Source of the DNA: Yersinia pekkanenii
GTDB taxonomy: Bacteria; Pseudomonadota; Gammaproteobacteria; Enterobacterales; Enterobacteriaceae
Direction of reading: 5' to 3'
Assembly: GCF_001152565.1 (NCBI RefSeq)
Contig: NZ_CQAZ01000016.1
Location: 1 to 64,000 of the forward strand
DNA length: 64,000 bases
The stretch's first letter is position 1, and each line of letters opens with the position of its first letter. The notes under the pieces are model-generated. The model saw only the letters and a list, made by a program, of their open reading frames with translations, did not search any database and was not told the DNA's origin. The position numbers and the translations under genes are program-made. Shown piece after piece: positions 1-9,090 of this stretch.

Positions 1-4
1 ATCC

Positions 5-352
5 TTAATCTGGCAATTTCTTGCATGGGAACGAACCAATTATTTTCGGTGCATTCATGCTGTTCTGTAGGAGTTGAACGTTAAGCCATACTTTATCGTT
101 GCGGCGAAAATACTCAAGACCATACATATTTCCATCCTGAGAACTTAGAAACCAATCAATTTTCATATTATCAACATCATCTTTCTTACCAAGATAAGTT
201 ATTTTTTGTGAGCTTGGTCTCTCTCCATTTATTCGCATGAAACCATCATTTCCAGCACTTATAGTGAAATTACCACACTGTCTTGCAGCATAAGTTGACG
301 CCGTAAATAAGCTACCCACAAGCACTATTAATACGTAAATTAATGGTTTCAT
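5..352 (-). CDS. Small secreted protein of unknown function
   Basis: This encodes a protein of about 115 residues. The start at 352 is preferred over an upstream in-frame ATG at 421 because a GGGG ribosome-binding stretch lies just before it and the product then begins with a classical signal peptide: a charged MKP, a hydrophobic core, and a likely cut after an AxA near residue 22. The mature part has two cysteines, one near its start and one near its end, that could form a disulfide. I recognise no family. It lies at the edge of the integrated element and points away from the integrase, so it may be phage or island cargo. A periplasmic or secreted location is inferred from the signal peptide only. 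Confidence 0.6.
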   Translation of the reverse strand: MKPLIYVLIVLVGSLFTASTYAARQCGNFTISAGNDGFMRINGERPSSQKITYLGKKDDVDNMKIDWFLSSQDGNMYGLEYFRRNDKVWLNVQLLQNSMNAPKIIGSFPCKKLPD

Positions 353-359
353 ATATCCC

Positions 360-512
360 CTATGATGCAGCCCTTGCCATTGCTGTGCTGCTGAGTAAAT
401 CCCTAGCCCCACGCGCTTCACACATCATGTCCATATACCACGGGTTACCACGCGTATCGCCAGTATAACTAATCCCTCTAGTGGTCGATAATGCGGAATC
501 GCTACCGGATGA
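360..512 (-). pseudogene. Possible 3' remnant of a truncated phage-type gene
   Basis: A stop-to-stop open stretch of about 50 codons on the minus strand ends in TAG at 360-362. It has no plausible start codon at its beginning. The predicted peptide contains an ordered-looking segment (ISYTGDTRGNPWYMDMM) but I recognise no family. It abuts a plus-strand ORF that also seems to lack a normal 5' end, which suggests a deletion or recombination junction near 470-485. This is a low-confidence reading based on the protein-like composition alone. Confidence 0.25.
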
Positions 513-702
513 TTATGTCGATGTTGCCAGCCAAATTATCTATACCCCTAAAGCTGATGAAATCAAGAACGCCATTAAAAAGGCAATGGAAGATGCTGAA
601 GCCAAAGCCCTTGAGGAAGGTAAAGAGATAAACGAGGTGTTTGTTAACCCAATACCAGGTGCGCGCATTGAAGTTGGACCAAATTCTTTGCAGGTTCGTT
701 AA
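481..702 (+). CDS. Small acidic protein of the integrated element
   Basis: The product has 73 residues from a GTG start. It is rich in Ala, Glu and Lys in the middle (a probable helix, residues 25-48), followed by a short Pro/Gly-containing tail. There is no Shine-Dalgarno sequence before the GTG, so this may be the 3' part of a longer gene cut at about position 480 rather than a complete gene. It is on the same strand as the following phage-type ORFs and the integrase. No function can be assigned. Confidence 0.4.
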   Translation: MVDNAESLPDDYVDVASQIIYTPKADEIKNAIKKAMEDAEAKALEEGKEINEVFVNPIPGARIEVGPNSLQVR

Positions 703-746
703 TTTATTCGGCCCCGGATCAACGGGGCATTATTGAGGCAAGACCA

Positions 747-920
747 ATGCTAAGAAAGACACAAAAGCGGCACGAACTGGCTTATATAACACTCCCAGAC
801 GGAAGAACGGGAACCATCTACACAGATCGCCGCTGTGATGTTCACTACGATTTCCCGGTAGATGTTCGGATTAGCAGTACCCCACCGGAACCAATCACAG
901 AAAAGGATGCCAAGCAATGA
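747..920 (+). CDS. Small phage-type protein, unknown function
   Basis: The ATG start at 747 gives 57 residues. The product is basic at its N-terminus (MLRKTQKRHEL) with a TLPDGRTGTIYTD segment. Its TGA stop overlaps the ATG of the next ORF (ATGA), the tight packing typical of phage gene modules. No family recognised. The support is the overlap, the strand and the neighbourhood. Confidence 0.5.
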   Translation: MLRKTQKRHELAYITLPDGRTGTIYTDRRCDVHYDFPVDVRISSTPPEPITEKDAKQ

Positions 921-1072
921 TCCGTTCTCAACTAGCCGTGTTCTTTATCACAGCAGGAACAGCCTTAATTCTTATCTATGGGGCCGAGGTCAGCGCTGTA
1001 GCTGCATTTTCATTTGGGGCCGGCTTGGCTGTGGGGTGTTGGAGACGTAGAAAAGTACCAAACAGAAATTGA
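917..1072 (+). CDS. Small membrane protein in phage-type cluster
   Basis: This encodes 51 residues from the ATG that overlaps the previous stop. The sequence is dominated by two hydrophobic stretches (about residues 4-20 and 23-42) that could form one or two membrane helices, and ends in a basic tail (WRRRKVPNRN). Small membrane proteins in phage clusters can be holin-like or superinfection-exclusion factors, but nothing here proves either. Translational coupling to the preceding ORF is suggested by the ATGA overlap. Confidence 0.45.
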   Translation: MIRSQLAVFFITAGTALILIYGAEVSAVAAFSFGAGLAVGCWRRRKVPNRN

Positions 1073-1142
1073 TTTTGCTTAATCAGAAATAATCAGCCTG
1101 CACAGCTAGCATTGTGGTGAACCAACACCAGGGAAAACCACC

Positions 1143-1349
1143 ATGCAACAATGGCAACCAGGCAAGCGCCTATTAACCGACTTCGATATTAAGATTGGCA
1201 AATTATCCGCAAGTGTACGAAAACAACAACTCACCGACCAAGATATACAGCGGGCATGTTCTGAAACCGACAGAGCAATCGCCCGAATGATACAGGGGCA
1301 AGACCATGAGAAACGACCACGACATAATCACAAAAGAGGAGATGATTGA
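1143..1349 (+). CDS. Small phage-type protein upstream of the DUF4224 gene
   Basis: The product has 68 residues, is hydrophilic, and has a helical-looking core (residues 15-50) and a very basic C-terminus (HEKRPRHNHKRGDD). Its 3' end overlaps the start of the next gene in a different frame by 44 bp. That is more than usual, so one of the two start or stop choices could be off. It sits directly upstream of the DUF4224/integrase pair, where phages commonly carry small regulators such as excisionases, but I see no helix-turn-helix I would trust. Confidence 0.45.
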   Translation: MQQWQPGKRLLTDFDIKIGKLSASVRKQQLTDQDIQRACSETDRAIARMIQGQDHEKRPRHNHKRGDD

Positions 1350-1542
1350 GCTGACCGGTCATCACTATAAAACCAAACAATGCGAATCTTTACGCCGTGC
1401 AGGAATATTTTTTATTAAGCGCCCGGACGGCCACCCGAAAACAACTTGGGGCCATTTTTTAAATCCAGTCACTTTGCGTGGTAAGCAAGTAGAAGAAGAG
1501 AAAGAAGAACCTAATTTTGAGGCCATGAATAGTGGCCGGTAA
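1306..1542 (+). CDS. DUF4224-family protein (integrase partner)
   Basis: This encodes 78 residues. Residues 8-40 match the DUF4224 pattern: an acidic start, then ELTG, a Lys/Gln-rich stretch, a Leu-Arg pair, GIFF and a basic DGHPK. The family is found almost only directly upstream of phage tyrosine integrases, as here, where it overlaps the integrase start by about 11 bp. It is often suspected to be excisionase-like, but that role is inferred. A GGGGC ribosome-binding stretch precedes the ATG by about 7 bases. Confidence 0.7.
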   Translation: MRNDHDIITKEEMIELTGHHYKTKQCESLRRAGIFFIKRPDGHPKTTWGHFLNPVTLRGKQVEEEKEEPNFEAMNSGR

Positions 1543-2548
1543 ACGCAAAAATCCCGAAGACGCGGCATTGCCTCCTCGGGTATATCGCGGCAAATCCAAA
1601 TATGAATTTCACCCTGCACGCGGTGGTTCAATATCGCTTTGCCCACTGGATGCCCCTATTTCCCAAGTCTGGTCATGCTACGAAAAGATAAATAATGAAC
1701 CATTAGAAAAAGCCAGTTTGAATAAACTCATTGAACAGTTTTTTCGCTCTGCTGATTTTAATGAGTTAGCCATTGAGACACAGAAAGACTACCGCAAATA
1801 TTCACTTAGAGTATTGCCAGTATTCGGGAAAATGGAACCAGACAATATAAAACCTGAACATATCAGGAAATATATGGATAAACGCGGGGTGGCCAGCAGA
1901 ACACAAGCAAACCGTGAGAAAACTTTCCTCTCGCGAGTTTATCGTTGGGGGTATGAGCGGGGAATGGTGAAAGGCAATCCATGCAAAGGGGTTAAACAGT
2001 TTAAAGAGGTTAGCAGGGAAAGGTACATCACTGACGCGGAATATAACGCTCTCTACAATGTTGCACCGTTTATTGTAAAAGCTGCAATGGAACTTGCCTA
2101 TCTTTGTTGTGCTCGGCAAGCGGACATCCTTGCCTTGAAAAAGTCACAGCTAATGGATAGCGGTGTATTTATACAGCAAGGGAAAACAGGCAAGAAGCAG
2201 ATCAAGGCATGGACAGAAAGATTACAGCAGGCCATCAAGATTGCCGATGAAATAGAAATAGCACCAGGAGTGAGCAGTATTTATGTACTGCATCAAAAAT
2301 CAGGGCATGGTTACACAAGAGATGGTTTCAATAGCCGGTGGCGCACCGCAAAATTACTGGCCGCAAAAACATTTCCTGAGTTGGATTTTGATTTCACGTT
2401 TCATGATTTAAAGGCAAAGGGAATATCGGACTTAGAGGGAACGCTCGAAGAGAAGCAAGCCATTTCAGGGCATAAGAATACGGCTCAAACAGCAAGATAT
2501 GACAGGAAAATAGAAATTGTGCCGGTGGTAGGTGGTCAGAAAAAGTGA
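1532..2548 (+). CDS. int: Phage tyrosine integrase
   Basis: The product is a 338-residue site-specific recombinase from a GTG start. The N-terminal part holds an arm-binding-like segment, residues about 60-150 a SAM-like core-binding domain, and residues about 165-330 the catalytic domain. Visible catalytic residues are Arg195 (CCARQADIL), His291 (FHDLKAKG), His314 (ISGHKN) and the nucleophile Tyr323 (ARYDRK). The box-II arginine is a lysine (K294), a variant I recall in several lambdoid-type integrases. The gene ends 140 bp from the 3' end of tRNA-Leu, the usual arrangement for an element integrated at a tRNA gene. It therefore defines one end of an integrated phage or island whose remainder lies left of the window. 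Confidence 0.92.
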   Translation: MAGKRKNPEDAALPPRVYRGKSKYEFHPARGGSISLCPLDAPISQVWSCYEKINNEPLEKASLNKLIEQFFRSADFNELAIETQKDYRKYSLRVLPVFGKMEPDNIKPEHIRKYMDKRGVASRTQANREKTFLSRVYRWGYERGMVKGNPCKGVKQFKEVSRERYITDAEYNALYNVAPFIVKAAMELAYLCCARQADILALKKSQLMDSGVFIQQGKTGKKQIKAWTERLQQAIKIADEIEIAPGVSSIYVLHQKSGHGYTRDGFNSRWRTAKLLAAKTFPELDFDFTFHDLKAKGISDLEGTLEEKQAISGHKNTAQTARYDRKIEIVPVVGGQKK

Positions 2549-2620
2549 GTTTTTATTCAGATTACCAAAATCATGTTATGAAATGATGTTAGGAAAATCT
2601 TAGGAATGTGATTTCAGGCA

Positions 2621-2644
2621 AAAAAAAACCGCCTCTCGGCGGTT
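2621..2644 (-). terminator. Intrinsic terminator of the tRNA operon
   Basis: On the minus strand, AACCGCC and GGCGGTT form a 7-bp stem with a 4-base loop, followed directly by a run of T. It lies just 3' of tRNA-Leu and ends the glyW-cysT-leuZ transcript. It may also stop integrase-side read-through. Confidence 0.85.
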
Positions 2645-2688
2645 AACGACATACTCATACTACTTTGTTTTACTTAGATTTGTTTCCA

Positions 2689-2774
2689 TGGTGCCCGGGG
2701 CGGGACTTGAACCCGCACAGCCATAAGCCGAGGGATTTTAAATCCCTTGTGTCTACCGATTTCACCACCCGGGC
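2689..2774 (-). tRNA. leuZ: tRNA-Leu (anticodon TAA)
   Basis: The minus strand folds as a class II tRNA of 86 nt with a long variable arm, anticodon TAA flanked by T and A, a GTTCAAG T-loop, matched acceptor arms and an encoded CCA (2689-2691). It is the last gene of a three-tRNA operon arranged as in E. coli. Its 3' end faces the integrase, so it is the likely attachment site of the element at 1-2548. Confidence 0.97.
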
Positions 2775-2784
2775 TCTGGAAAAC

Positions 2785-2858
2785 TGGAGGCGCGTCCCGG
2801 AGTCGAACCGAGGTAGACGGATTTGCAATCCGTAGCATGGCCACTCTGCCAACGCGCC
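2785..2858 (-). tRNA. cysT: tRNA-Cys (anticodon GCA)
   Basis: A 74-nt cloverleaf on the minus strand: acceptor GGCGCGT paired with ACGCGCC, anticodon GCA within TTGCAAA, T-loop GTTCGAC and an encoded CCA. It is the middle gene of the glyW-cysT-leuZ operon, 10 bp from tRNA-Leu and 53 bp from tRNA-Gly. Confidence 0.97.
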
Positions 2859-2911
2859 TTATTCTTCTTTGCCTTTACAGCTTAGGTTCGCCTTAAGCCA
2901 ACCTACTAATT

Positions 2912-2987
<76 letters not shown>

Positions 2988-3131
2988 AACATCAGAACAT
3001 ACTGATTCTTTTGCTATCTTTCGGCATTTCGCCGCCGCCGTCTGATGCGATGCATTCTACTTACCTGACGCAATGAGTCAATAAAATTATCTGACTATTG
3101 TGTTCGTTTGCTGCTTTTTACGGCGCTTCGA

Positions 3132-3680
3132 TCAAGGTTCGAGCAAATCATTCCAGGCCGCGTTTAAATATTGGAACATTGACCAGAATGTCAGTACCGC
3201 AGCAATGTAGAGAAGAACAAAACTGGCAAGCTCGATATTATGATCCGGCCGCCAAAGTAGCCCAACAAGCGACCCCATTTGAGCTGTCGTTTTTACTTTA
3301 CCAATCCATGATACCGCCACGCTACTGCGCTTGCCAATTTCAGCCATCCACTCGCGCAGTGAAGAAATAATAATTTCACGGGCAATCATAGTCGCTGCCG
3401 GTAAGGTAATCCACCAGACATGGTAATGTTCAGCAACCAACACCAATGCGATGGCCACCATAACTTTATCCGCCACAGGGTCAAGAAAAGCCCCAAAACG
3501 GGTTGTTTGCTTCCAGCGGCGGGCTAAAAAACCATCAAACCAATCGGTTGCTGCCGCAAAAACAAATATGATGGCACAAACCATCGGAGCCCAAACGAAT
3601 GGCAGATAAAATGCCAGAACGAAAAATGGGATGAGTACAACACGAAACAGGGTAAGCCAAGTCGGTATATTCAATTGCAT
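3132..3680 (-). CDS. pgsA: CDP-diacylglycerol--glycerol-3-phosphate 3-phosphatidyltransferase
   Basis: This inner-membrane enzyme of 182 residues makes phosphatidylglycerophosphate from CDP-diacylglycerol and glycerol-3-phosphate, the committed step to phosphatidylglycerol and cardiolipin. The CDP-alcohol phosphotransferase signature is visible around residues 46-72 ([10 protein letters not shown], then [12 protein letters not shown]), carrying the metal-binding aspartates. Several hydrophobic segments flank it. Length and start ([13 protein letters not shown]) match the enteric family. It lies downstream of uvrC in the same direction, 58 bp away, in the uvrY-uvrC-pgsA arrangement of E. coli. 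Confidence 0.96.
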   Translation of the reverse strand: MQLNIPTWLTLFRVVLIPFFVLAFYLPFVWAPMVCAIIFVFAAATDWFDGFLARRWKQTTRFGAFLDPVADKVMVAIALVLVAEHYHVWWITLPAATMIAREIIISSLREWMAEIGKRSSVAVSWIGKVKTTAQMGSLVGLLWRPDHNIELASFVLLYIAAVLTFWSMFQYLNAAWNDLLEP

Positions 3681-3738
3681 AATGCTACGATAACTATCTG
3701 GCTGGTGTGGATATTATGAGTATGGTGCAACATTAGCT

Positions 3739-5571
3739 TCAGTGTTTCAATGCATTGTAGATTTTTTCTGCCAATGCTTGTGAAATACTCGGCACTTTTG
3801 CAATTTCCTCGACGCTAGCATTAAGTAAAGGTTGCAGTCCCCCCATATACTTCAGCAAAATTTGCCGCCGTTTAGGGCCAACTCCCTCTATTGTTTCTAA
3901 TGCACTGGTATTTTTTACTTTAGCACGACGCTGCCTGTGCCCGGTTATTGCGTGATTATGAGAGTCATCTCGGATATGTTGAATCAAATGCAATGCTGGT
4001 GAATCTGGTGGCAACGAGAAACCTTCCCCCTCCGCTGCAAGAAACAATGTTTCCAGCCCTGCTTTGCGATCACTCCCCTTGGCAACACCCACCAATAGAG
4101 GCTTTTGCTTATCCCACGGAACATCAAGCGAGGCAAAAACCTCAAAAGCCTGCGACAGTTGACCTTTTCCACCGTCAATAAAAATAACATCAGGAATTTT
4201 TTTGTCATCTAGTGCCTTGCCGTATCGGCGTTTAAGCACTTGAGACATCGCCGCATAATCATCACCGGGCGTGATGCCACTAATATTGTAGCGCCTATAT
4301 TCCGAACGTACAGGGCCATTTGCATCAAATACGACACAAGAGGCTACGGTTTGTTCTCCCATCGTATGACTGATATCAAAACATTCCATACGATTAATCT
4401 CATCAATATTAAGAATTTTGGCCAATTCGTTCATACGTTGATGGATAGTTGATTGTTGCGACAACCGCGTTATCAATGCAGTTGAAGCATTTGTACGCGC
4501 AAGCTTAAGATAACGCGCGCGATCTCCCCGAGGGCGACTTTGAATCTGAATTTTTCTACCTGCCAGCTCAGAAAGAGAGGATGCCAACAGGTCCTTTTCC
4601 GCAAGTGTGAAATCCAGCAGGATCTCGCCGGGGAGCGTGCGCCCCTGGCTTCCTTGTAAATAAAATTGCCCGACGAATGTCTGGACGACTTCGCTTAATT
4701 CGGTTCCCGCAGGGACTTTAGGAAAGTAACTTCGGCTTCCTAGCACTTTCCCCTGCCTGATAAATAGCACATGAACACAAGCTAATCCGGCATCAAATGC
4801 CACACCGATGACATCAAGATCTTCACTATCACCGGAAACAAACTGTTGCTCGGTCACCCGCCGCACAGCCTGTATTTGATCACGAATACGCGCCGCATCC
4901 TCAAAGTGTAACAATTGGCTCGCCTCTTCCATGCGAGAAATTAGTTGCGTCAGGACCTGTTGATCCTTGCCCGACAGGAACAGACGCACATAATCGACCT
5001 GACGTTGATATTCTTCGTCACTCACCAACCCTGCCACGCATGGCCCCGAACAGCGACCTATTTGGTATTGTAGACAAGGCCGCGAACGATTGCGGTAAAC
5101 ACTGTTTTCACATTGCCGGACAGGAAAGAGTTTTTGCAATAATGCCAAAGTTTCGCGGACAGCATAGGAATTAGGAAATGGCCCGAAATACTCCCCCTTC
5201 TCATGTTTTGCTCCACGATGAATAGCGAGACGCGGATGTGTATCCGCACTCAGGAAAATAAGGGGATACGACTTATCATCACGCAACAATACATTGTAAC
5301 GAGGCTGATAAAGCTTGATGTAGTTATGCTCAAGCAACAGTGCTTCTGTTTCTGTATGAGTAACTGTCACGTCAATCTGAGCAATATTTTTAACCAAGGT
5401 CTCCGTTTTACGGCTCGTAACCTGAGCGCGAAAATAGCTCGTCAGACGCTTCTTGAGGTCTTTTGCCTTGCCAACATAAATCACTGTCCCCGCTTTATCA
5501 TACATACGGTAAACACCAGGCTGGCTGGTGACAGTTTTTAAAAACTCTTTAGGATCAAAACAGTCAGTCAC
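3739..5571 (-). CDS. uvrC: Excinuclease ABC subunit C
   Basis: The nuclease subunit of nucleotide excision repair makes the 3' and 5' incisions around a UvrAB-marked lesion. The product is about 610 residues: an N-terminal GIY-YIG nuclease domain ([25 protein letters not shown]), a Cys-rich region ([13 protein letters not shown]), a UVR motif ([15 protein letters not shown]), an RNase H-like endonuclease domain with ECFDISH and [10 protein letters not shown], and a C-terminal tandem helix-hairpin-helix ([12 protein letters not shown]). I chose the GTG at 5571, giving (V)[13 protein letters not shown], which aligns with the E. coli N-terminus. It overlaps the uvrY stop by 8 bp (GTGACTGA), indicating translational coupling. 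An in-frame start at 5604 would add 11 unmatched residues. Confidence 0.97.
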   Translation of the reverse strand: MTDCFDPKEFLKTVTSQPGVYRMYDKAGTVIYVGKAKDLKKRLTSYFRAQVTSRKTETLVKNIAQIDVTVTHTETEALLLEHNYIKLYQPRYNVLLRDDKSYPLIFLSADTHPRLAIHRGAKHEKGEYFGPFPNSYAVRETLALLQKLFPVRQCENSVYRNRSRPCLQYQIGRCSGPCVAGLVSDEEYQRQVDYVRLFLSGKDQQVLTQLISRMEEASQLLHFEDAARIRDQIQAVRRVTEQQFVSGDSEDLDVIGVAFDAGLACVHVLFIRQGKVLGSRSYFPKVPAGTELSEVVQTFVGQFYLQGSQGRTLPGEILLDFTLAEKDLLASSLSELAGRKIQIQSRPRGDRARYLKLARTNASTALITRLSQQSTIHQRMNELAKILNIDEINRMECFDISHTMGEQTVASCVVFDANGPVRSEYRRYNISGITPGDDYAAMSQVLKRRYGKALDDKKIPDVIFIDGGKGQLSQAFEVFASLDVPWDKQKPLLVGVAKGSDRKAGLETLFLAAEGEGFSLPPDSPALHLIQHIRDDSHNHAITGHRQRRAKVKNTSALETIEGVGPKRRQILLKYMGGLQPLLNASVEEIAKVPSISQALAEKIYNALKH

Positions 5572-6220
5572 TATTAGACAACGTCTCCGCGTTAAATAGA
5601 CCATGGCGAATGGCCAGGTGAGTCAATTCAACGTCACCACTAATATTAAGCTTACTAAACATCCGATAACGATAGCTGTTCACCGTTTTTGGGCTCAGAT
5701 GAAGTTGCTCCGAAATCTCATTCACCTTTTGGCCTTTCGTTATCATTAGCATGATTTGTAACTCACGCTCTGACAAACAACTGAAAGGTGTTTCAGTAGG
5801 AGGTTCTAGCTGCCCCAGCGCCATCTGCTGTGCAATATCAGAGGCAATGTAACGTTGCCCCGAATGAACCGCACGGATAGCCGTAACCATATCCTGAGGT
5901 GCAGCCCCTTTACTCAAATACCCACAGGCTCCAGCCTGCATGACTTTTGCGGGTAAGGGGTTCTCAGTATGAATGGTTAGCATGATAATTTTAGTATCCG
6001 GAGAAAAACGCAAAATCTTACGAGTTGCTTCCAACCCGCCGATACCGGGCATATTCATATCCATCAAAACGATATCAACAATATGGCTGCGGCACCATTT
6101 TACCGCATCTTCGCCACACTGCATCTCACCCGCCACTTTAATACCCTTGATATCTTCAAGAATGCGTCGTATCCCTGCGCGCACCAGTTCGTGGTCATCA
6201 ACAAGAAGAACGCTTATCAA
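5564..6220 (-). CDS. uvrY: Response regulator UvrY (SirA/GacA family)
   Basis: The cytoplasmic response regulator of the BarA-UvrY two-component system activates Csr small RNAs and so affects carbon storage, motility and virulence. Its 218 residues comprise a receiver domain (Asp8/Asp9 acidic pocket, phospho-acceptor Asp54 in LMDMNMPG, conserved Lys in GYLSKGA) and a LuxR-type helix-turn-helix ([38 protein letters not shown]). It is first in the uvrY-uvrC-pgsA cluster. The regulator sdiA, which accompanies it in E. coli, is not found here. Confidence 0.96.
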   Translation of the reverse strand: MISVLLVDDHELVRAGIRRILEDIKGIKVAGEMQCGEDAVKWCRSHIVDIVLMDMNMPGIGGLEATRKILRFSPDTKIIMLTIHTENPLPAKVMQAGACGYLSKGAAPQDMVTAIRAVHSGQRYIASDIAQQMALGQLEPPTETPFSCLSERELQIMLMITKGQKVNEISEQLHLSPKTVNSYRYRMFSKLNISGDVELTHLAIRHGLFNAETLSNSD

Positions 6221-6240
6221 AGAAAATTCTCCAAAAATAA

Positions 6241-6915
6241 GGGAGTAACCTAATCACGCTTGTTTACCGCAATGATATTACTTGTTTTCGTCCAAAGAAT
6301 GAATACAGAATAATTGCAAATTCATATCTATATTGTTTGACAGATATTATTTTCATCATCATCTTTACTATGTACATAAAATCGCAGGCATATCAATTAA
6401 CGACATGATAAAAAATAAAAGTTTTTTTAAGATTTTTCTTGGCATAACTCAGCTATTCATACAAAAAAGAATTGTGTCCATTAGCTATGTTATTTTTCAC
6501 GTAAAACACAACATATTGATACAATTAAAGATAGGGTAATTCTGTACACATTTTCAAACATAGGAATTACTCTTAGTTTTATTTATTTATTGTCTATCAC
6601 ATATTCTCTATCAAAATGAGTGCTTGTTGATACAAATACTCATTAGAAACCGATATGATTTTTATGACCAAAATTAACTTAGTTAAGGTAAGACTTACCT
6701 GACCGGTGCCAGCATTGATCAAGTCTGGTCTACACTTACTCAACTACGATCACGACTTGAGCCACTAATTAACGATTGCACACATGTTATCAAATCTAAC
6801 TATCAGTTTATGATATAATACTATAACTGTTTAATAATGCCGCAAATGTTCACTACGATTCTGGGTTTACCCACATCACTTTGTCCATAGGCAAGCTATC
6901 ACTTCAGGAAAAAAA
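6241..6915. other. AT-rich intergenic region between uvrY and yecF
   Basis: This 675-bp divergent region contains no ORF I accept; one 68-codon AT-rich reading at 6333-6539 lacks a ribosome-binding site and a protein-like composition. It should hold the uvrY promoter on the minus strand and the yecF promoter on the plus strand. A good -10 candidate for yecF, TATAAT, lies in GATATAATAC near 6812. The 15-bp palindrome at 6686-6700 is listed separately. Confidence 0.6.
6686..6700. promoter_or_regulatory. Perfect palindrome upstream of yecF
   Basis: AGGTAAGACTTACCT is a perfect inverted repeat around a central base, about 215 bp upstream of yecF in an AT-rich divergent promoter region. It looks like a binding site for a dimeric regulator, but I cannot match it to a known consensus. 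Confidence 0.35.
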
Positions 6916-7140
6916 ATGAGCAATCCAGACTTTACCACTTCCGCTGACCCAGAAACTTTAGCAAATGAGGTTGCATGCTTGAAAGCAACATTAACTTTAA
7001 TGCTAAAAGCGATCGGCCAAGCCGACGCTGGGAAAGTAATCTTAAATATCGAACGTTCCATTGCCGATATCGAAGACACTGCTCAAGCTGAAGTTTTCAC
7101 CAATACAGTTGCTCAAATAAAGAACGGTTATCGTCGATAA
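6916..7140 (+). CDS. yecF: YecF family protein (DUF2594)
   Basis: The product is a 74-residue cytoplasmic protein of unknown function. It aligns along its whole length with E. coli YecF: MSNPDF at the start, [26 protein letters not shown] in the middle and an AQIKNGYRR end. A GGAAAAAAA ribosome-binding stretch precedes the ATG. In E. coli it sits between sdiA and uvrY; here it is divergent from uvrY and converges on amyA. Confidence 0.9.
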   Translation: MSNPDFTTSADPETLANEVACLKATLTLMLKAIGQADAGKVILNIERSIADIEDTAQAEVFTNTVAQIKNGYRR

Positions 7141-7271
7141 CGGCCAAGAGACAACATGTAGGATTCTTATGCTGCCAGATATATAAATTTCTTTTTTCCC
7201 ATTGAAATACACTATATTTGCAGCTTCTTTCTTTAGTTTTTCGAGATAGTGATGAGCTATAGCTGCAAGCA

Positions 7272-8777
7272 CTAATCGGTACCGGTGGATTGTAAAAAAT
7301 CTTTCTGTACCCAAAGACTGGCACTCCTACTATTAACTCGGAATATCGCCCCACCACTATCATCGGTAGTAATAATAGCCGGATGATTACCTAAGTAATC
7401 AACAAACTCTTTATTTTGAAAATTATCACCCAAAACAATTATTTTTTCATTTTCAGCACCATTAGAAATAATCATCACACAACCGGGATCCTCCGCCGTG
7501 CCTGCACGAACAAAAGCAATACAGTTTTTATCATCAAAATAGTCAGTCTGTGCGCCATGAGCAAAACGCTGTCTGGCTTGAATTAACGGCTCTAACTCAG
7601 TAATAACCGGCATTTCTATCTGGTAAATACCCCCGTCCTCACCGTTATCTTCATAATTTGCACCAAAAAGATCAGGATAAAAGACACAGGGAATGCCCTG
7701 CTCACGGATTAAAATCAATGCATAAGCTAAAGGCTTAAACCAAGATTCGACAGGTGCCGCCAACGATTGAAGTGGTTGAGTATCATGATTAGCCACCAGA
7801 GTTATGGTATGCAACGGCTCGGCTTCAATCAAAGTGCCATGGAATATTAGTGTCAGATCGAAATCCTCACCTTGCATAGAAGCTTCATGAAATTTGTGGT
7901 GTAAAGCGACATCGAACAACATTACATTGCCTTCTACCCGCGCCAGATATTGTTGTAATTTATCGATGTCAGGCGACCAATACTCAGCAATAATCAGTAA
8001 ATCATGCTCCGTTTCGTTCTGTATATATTCTATCCACTCTTTAAAAAACCATGCAGGGATATGTTTTACTGCATCCAATCTAAAACCATCAATTGGCAGC
8101 GTCTCTTGCAACCATTTTCCCCAATATTTTAGCTCGCTTACAACCGCGGGATTACGAAAATCAATGTCTGCCCCCATCAGATAATCAAAGTTACCTAACT
8201 CGTCATCGACCTCAGTATTCCAACCCTCGTGACTATAATCATTTACTATCTTAAATATACCTTCATCTGAGGGTTCTTCAATATAGTCAACGCCAGTAAA
8301 ACACTGCTTATCCCAGATAAATGATGAGTAAACTCCATTGCGTCCAGGAAAGGTAAAACGGGTATAAGCCAGAGCCTCGATAATATCATCGTCAATTTCA
8401 GTACGGTTTTCAGGATTCACTTTATTAACACCGATCTTCTCTTTTTCATCCGCACCCATTTTGTGATTAAATACAACATCAAAAAGTACTTTTATATCAT
8501 TGTCCTTCAATCGGTTAATCGCATTCAGGAGTCCTTCTTTATCCCCATATTTAGTCGCCTGAGTTCCCTTTTGATCAAATTCGCCCAAATCAAATAAATC
8601 ATAGGTATCGTATCCTACAGAATACCCTCCAGAAGCACCTTTATAAGCGGGAGGAAGCCAAACGATGTTAATCCCAAGTTGGCTAATATACTCAGCTTGT
8701 TCTGATACTTCTGGCCATAACTTGCCGCCGTCAGGGTAGTACCAATGGAAAAACTGGAAAATCGTAGGGTTTCTCAT
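7272..8777 (-). CDS. amyA: Cytoplasmic alpha-amylase
   Basis: This encodes 501 residues starting at [15 protein letters not shown], the same N-terminus as E. coli AmyA. The TTG one codon upstream is unlikely to be the start. There is no signal peptide, so it acts in the cytoplasm on maltodextrins or glycogen-derived oligosaccharides. Glycoside hydrolase 13 motifs are present: [12 protein letters not shown] (region I), [10 protein letters not shown] with the nucleophile Asp (region II), IIAEYW with the acid/base Glu (region III) and LVANHDTQ with the transition-state Asp (region IV). It converges with yecF. In E. coli the gene lies elsewhere in the same wider flagellar neighbourhood. Confidence 0.96.
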   Translation of the reverse strand: MRNPTIFQFFHWYYPDGGKLWPEVSEQAEYISQLGINIVWLPPAYKGASGGYSVGYDTYDLFDLGEFDQKGTQATKYGDKEGLLNAINRLKDNDIKVLFDVVFNHKMGADEKEKIGVNKVNPENRTEIDDDIIEALAYTRFTFPGRNGVYSSFIWDKQCFTGVDYIEEPSDEGIFKIVNDYSHEGWNTEVDDELGNFDYLMGADIDFRNPAVVSELKYWGKWLQETLPIDGFRLDAVKHIPAWFFKEWIEYIQNETEHDLLIIAEYWSPDIDKLQQYLARVEGNVMLFDVALHHKFHEASMQGEDFDLTLIFHGTLIEAEPLHTITLVANHDTQPLQSLAAPVESWFKPLAYALILIREQGIPCVFYPDLFGANYEDNGEDGGIYQIEMPVITELEPLIQARQRFAHGAQTDYFDDKNCIAFVRAGTAEDPGCVMIISNGAENEKIIVLGDNFQNKEFVDYLGNHPAIITTDDSGGAIFRVNSRSASLWVQKDFLQSTGTD

Positions 8778-8944
8778 CAATTTGATAACTCCATTTCACC
8801 GTATAGCTCATAGTATGGCCCACTTTATAAAAGTGGACTGGCAATAAAGTAATAGGCTGTGTATTCATTTAATCGTGTATTAATGTCAACACGCTCAATC
8901 AGCATCACAAAAAGGCAGTTTAAATGAAGATAGTGGATATGAAG

Positions 8945-9090
8945 TGGACTACTGAATTTTGCCACCCGAATAGCGGTGATATCGTCACCTCATAGTTAAA
9001 ACAAATTTAGTGTGCCACTACACAAGTGACACAATGACCAAAAGTAACAGACATAATTTCAGCCCAGAGTTCAGACTTGAGTTACCCAAC
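8945..9090 (+). mobile_element. Left-end remnant of an IS3-family insertion sequence
   Basis: TGGACTACTGAATTTTGCCACC followed by a GGTGATAT.GTCACCTCA segment resembles the terminal region of IS3-family elements I recall, with a short leader before orfA. Downstream, an ATG at 9034 opens MTKSNRHNFSPEFRLE, the usual start of an IS3 orfA transposase (NFSxEFK/RxE). Similarity stops abruptly after about 19 codons. No orfB or right end is present, so this is a dead fragment. The family call rests on remembered similarity, not a search. Confidence 0.55.

Noticed and set aside
862-1050. 62-codon plus-strand ORF in the phage-type region
   Set aside because: It runs out of frame through the two overlapping small genes at 747-920 and 917-1072, which have better starts, coupling and composition.
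1802-2119. 105-codon minus-strand ORF
   Set aside because: Antisense to the integrase, low-complexity translation, no ribosome-binding site.
6333-6539. 68-codon ORF between uvrY and yecF
   Set aside because: Extremely AT-rich, Ile/Phe/Lys-biased product as expected by chance; no ribosome-binding site.
6241-6915. An sdiA gene between uvrY and yecF as in E. coli
   Set aside because: No LuxR-type coding sequence is present in either strand here.
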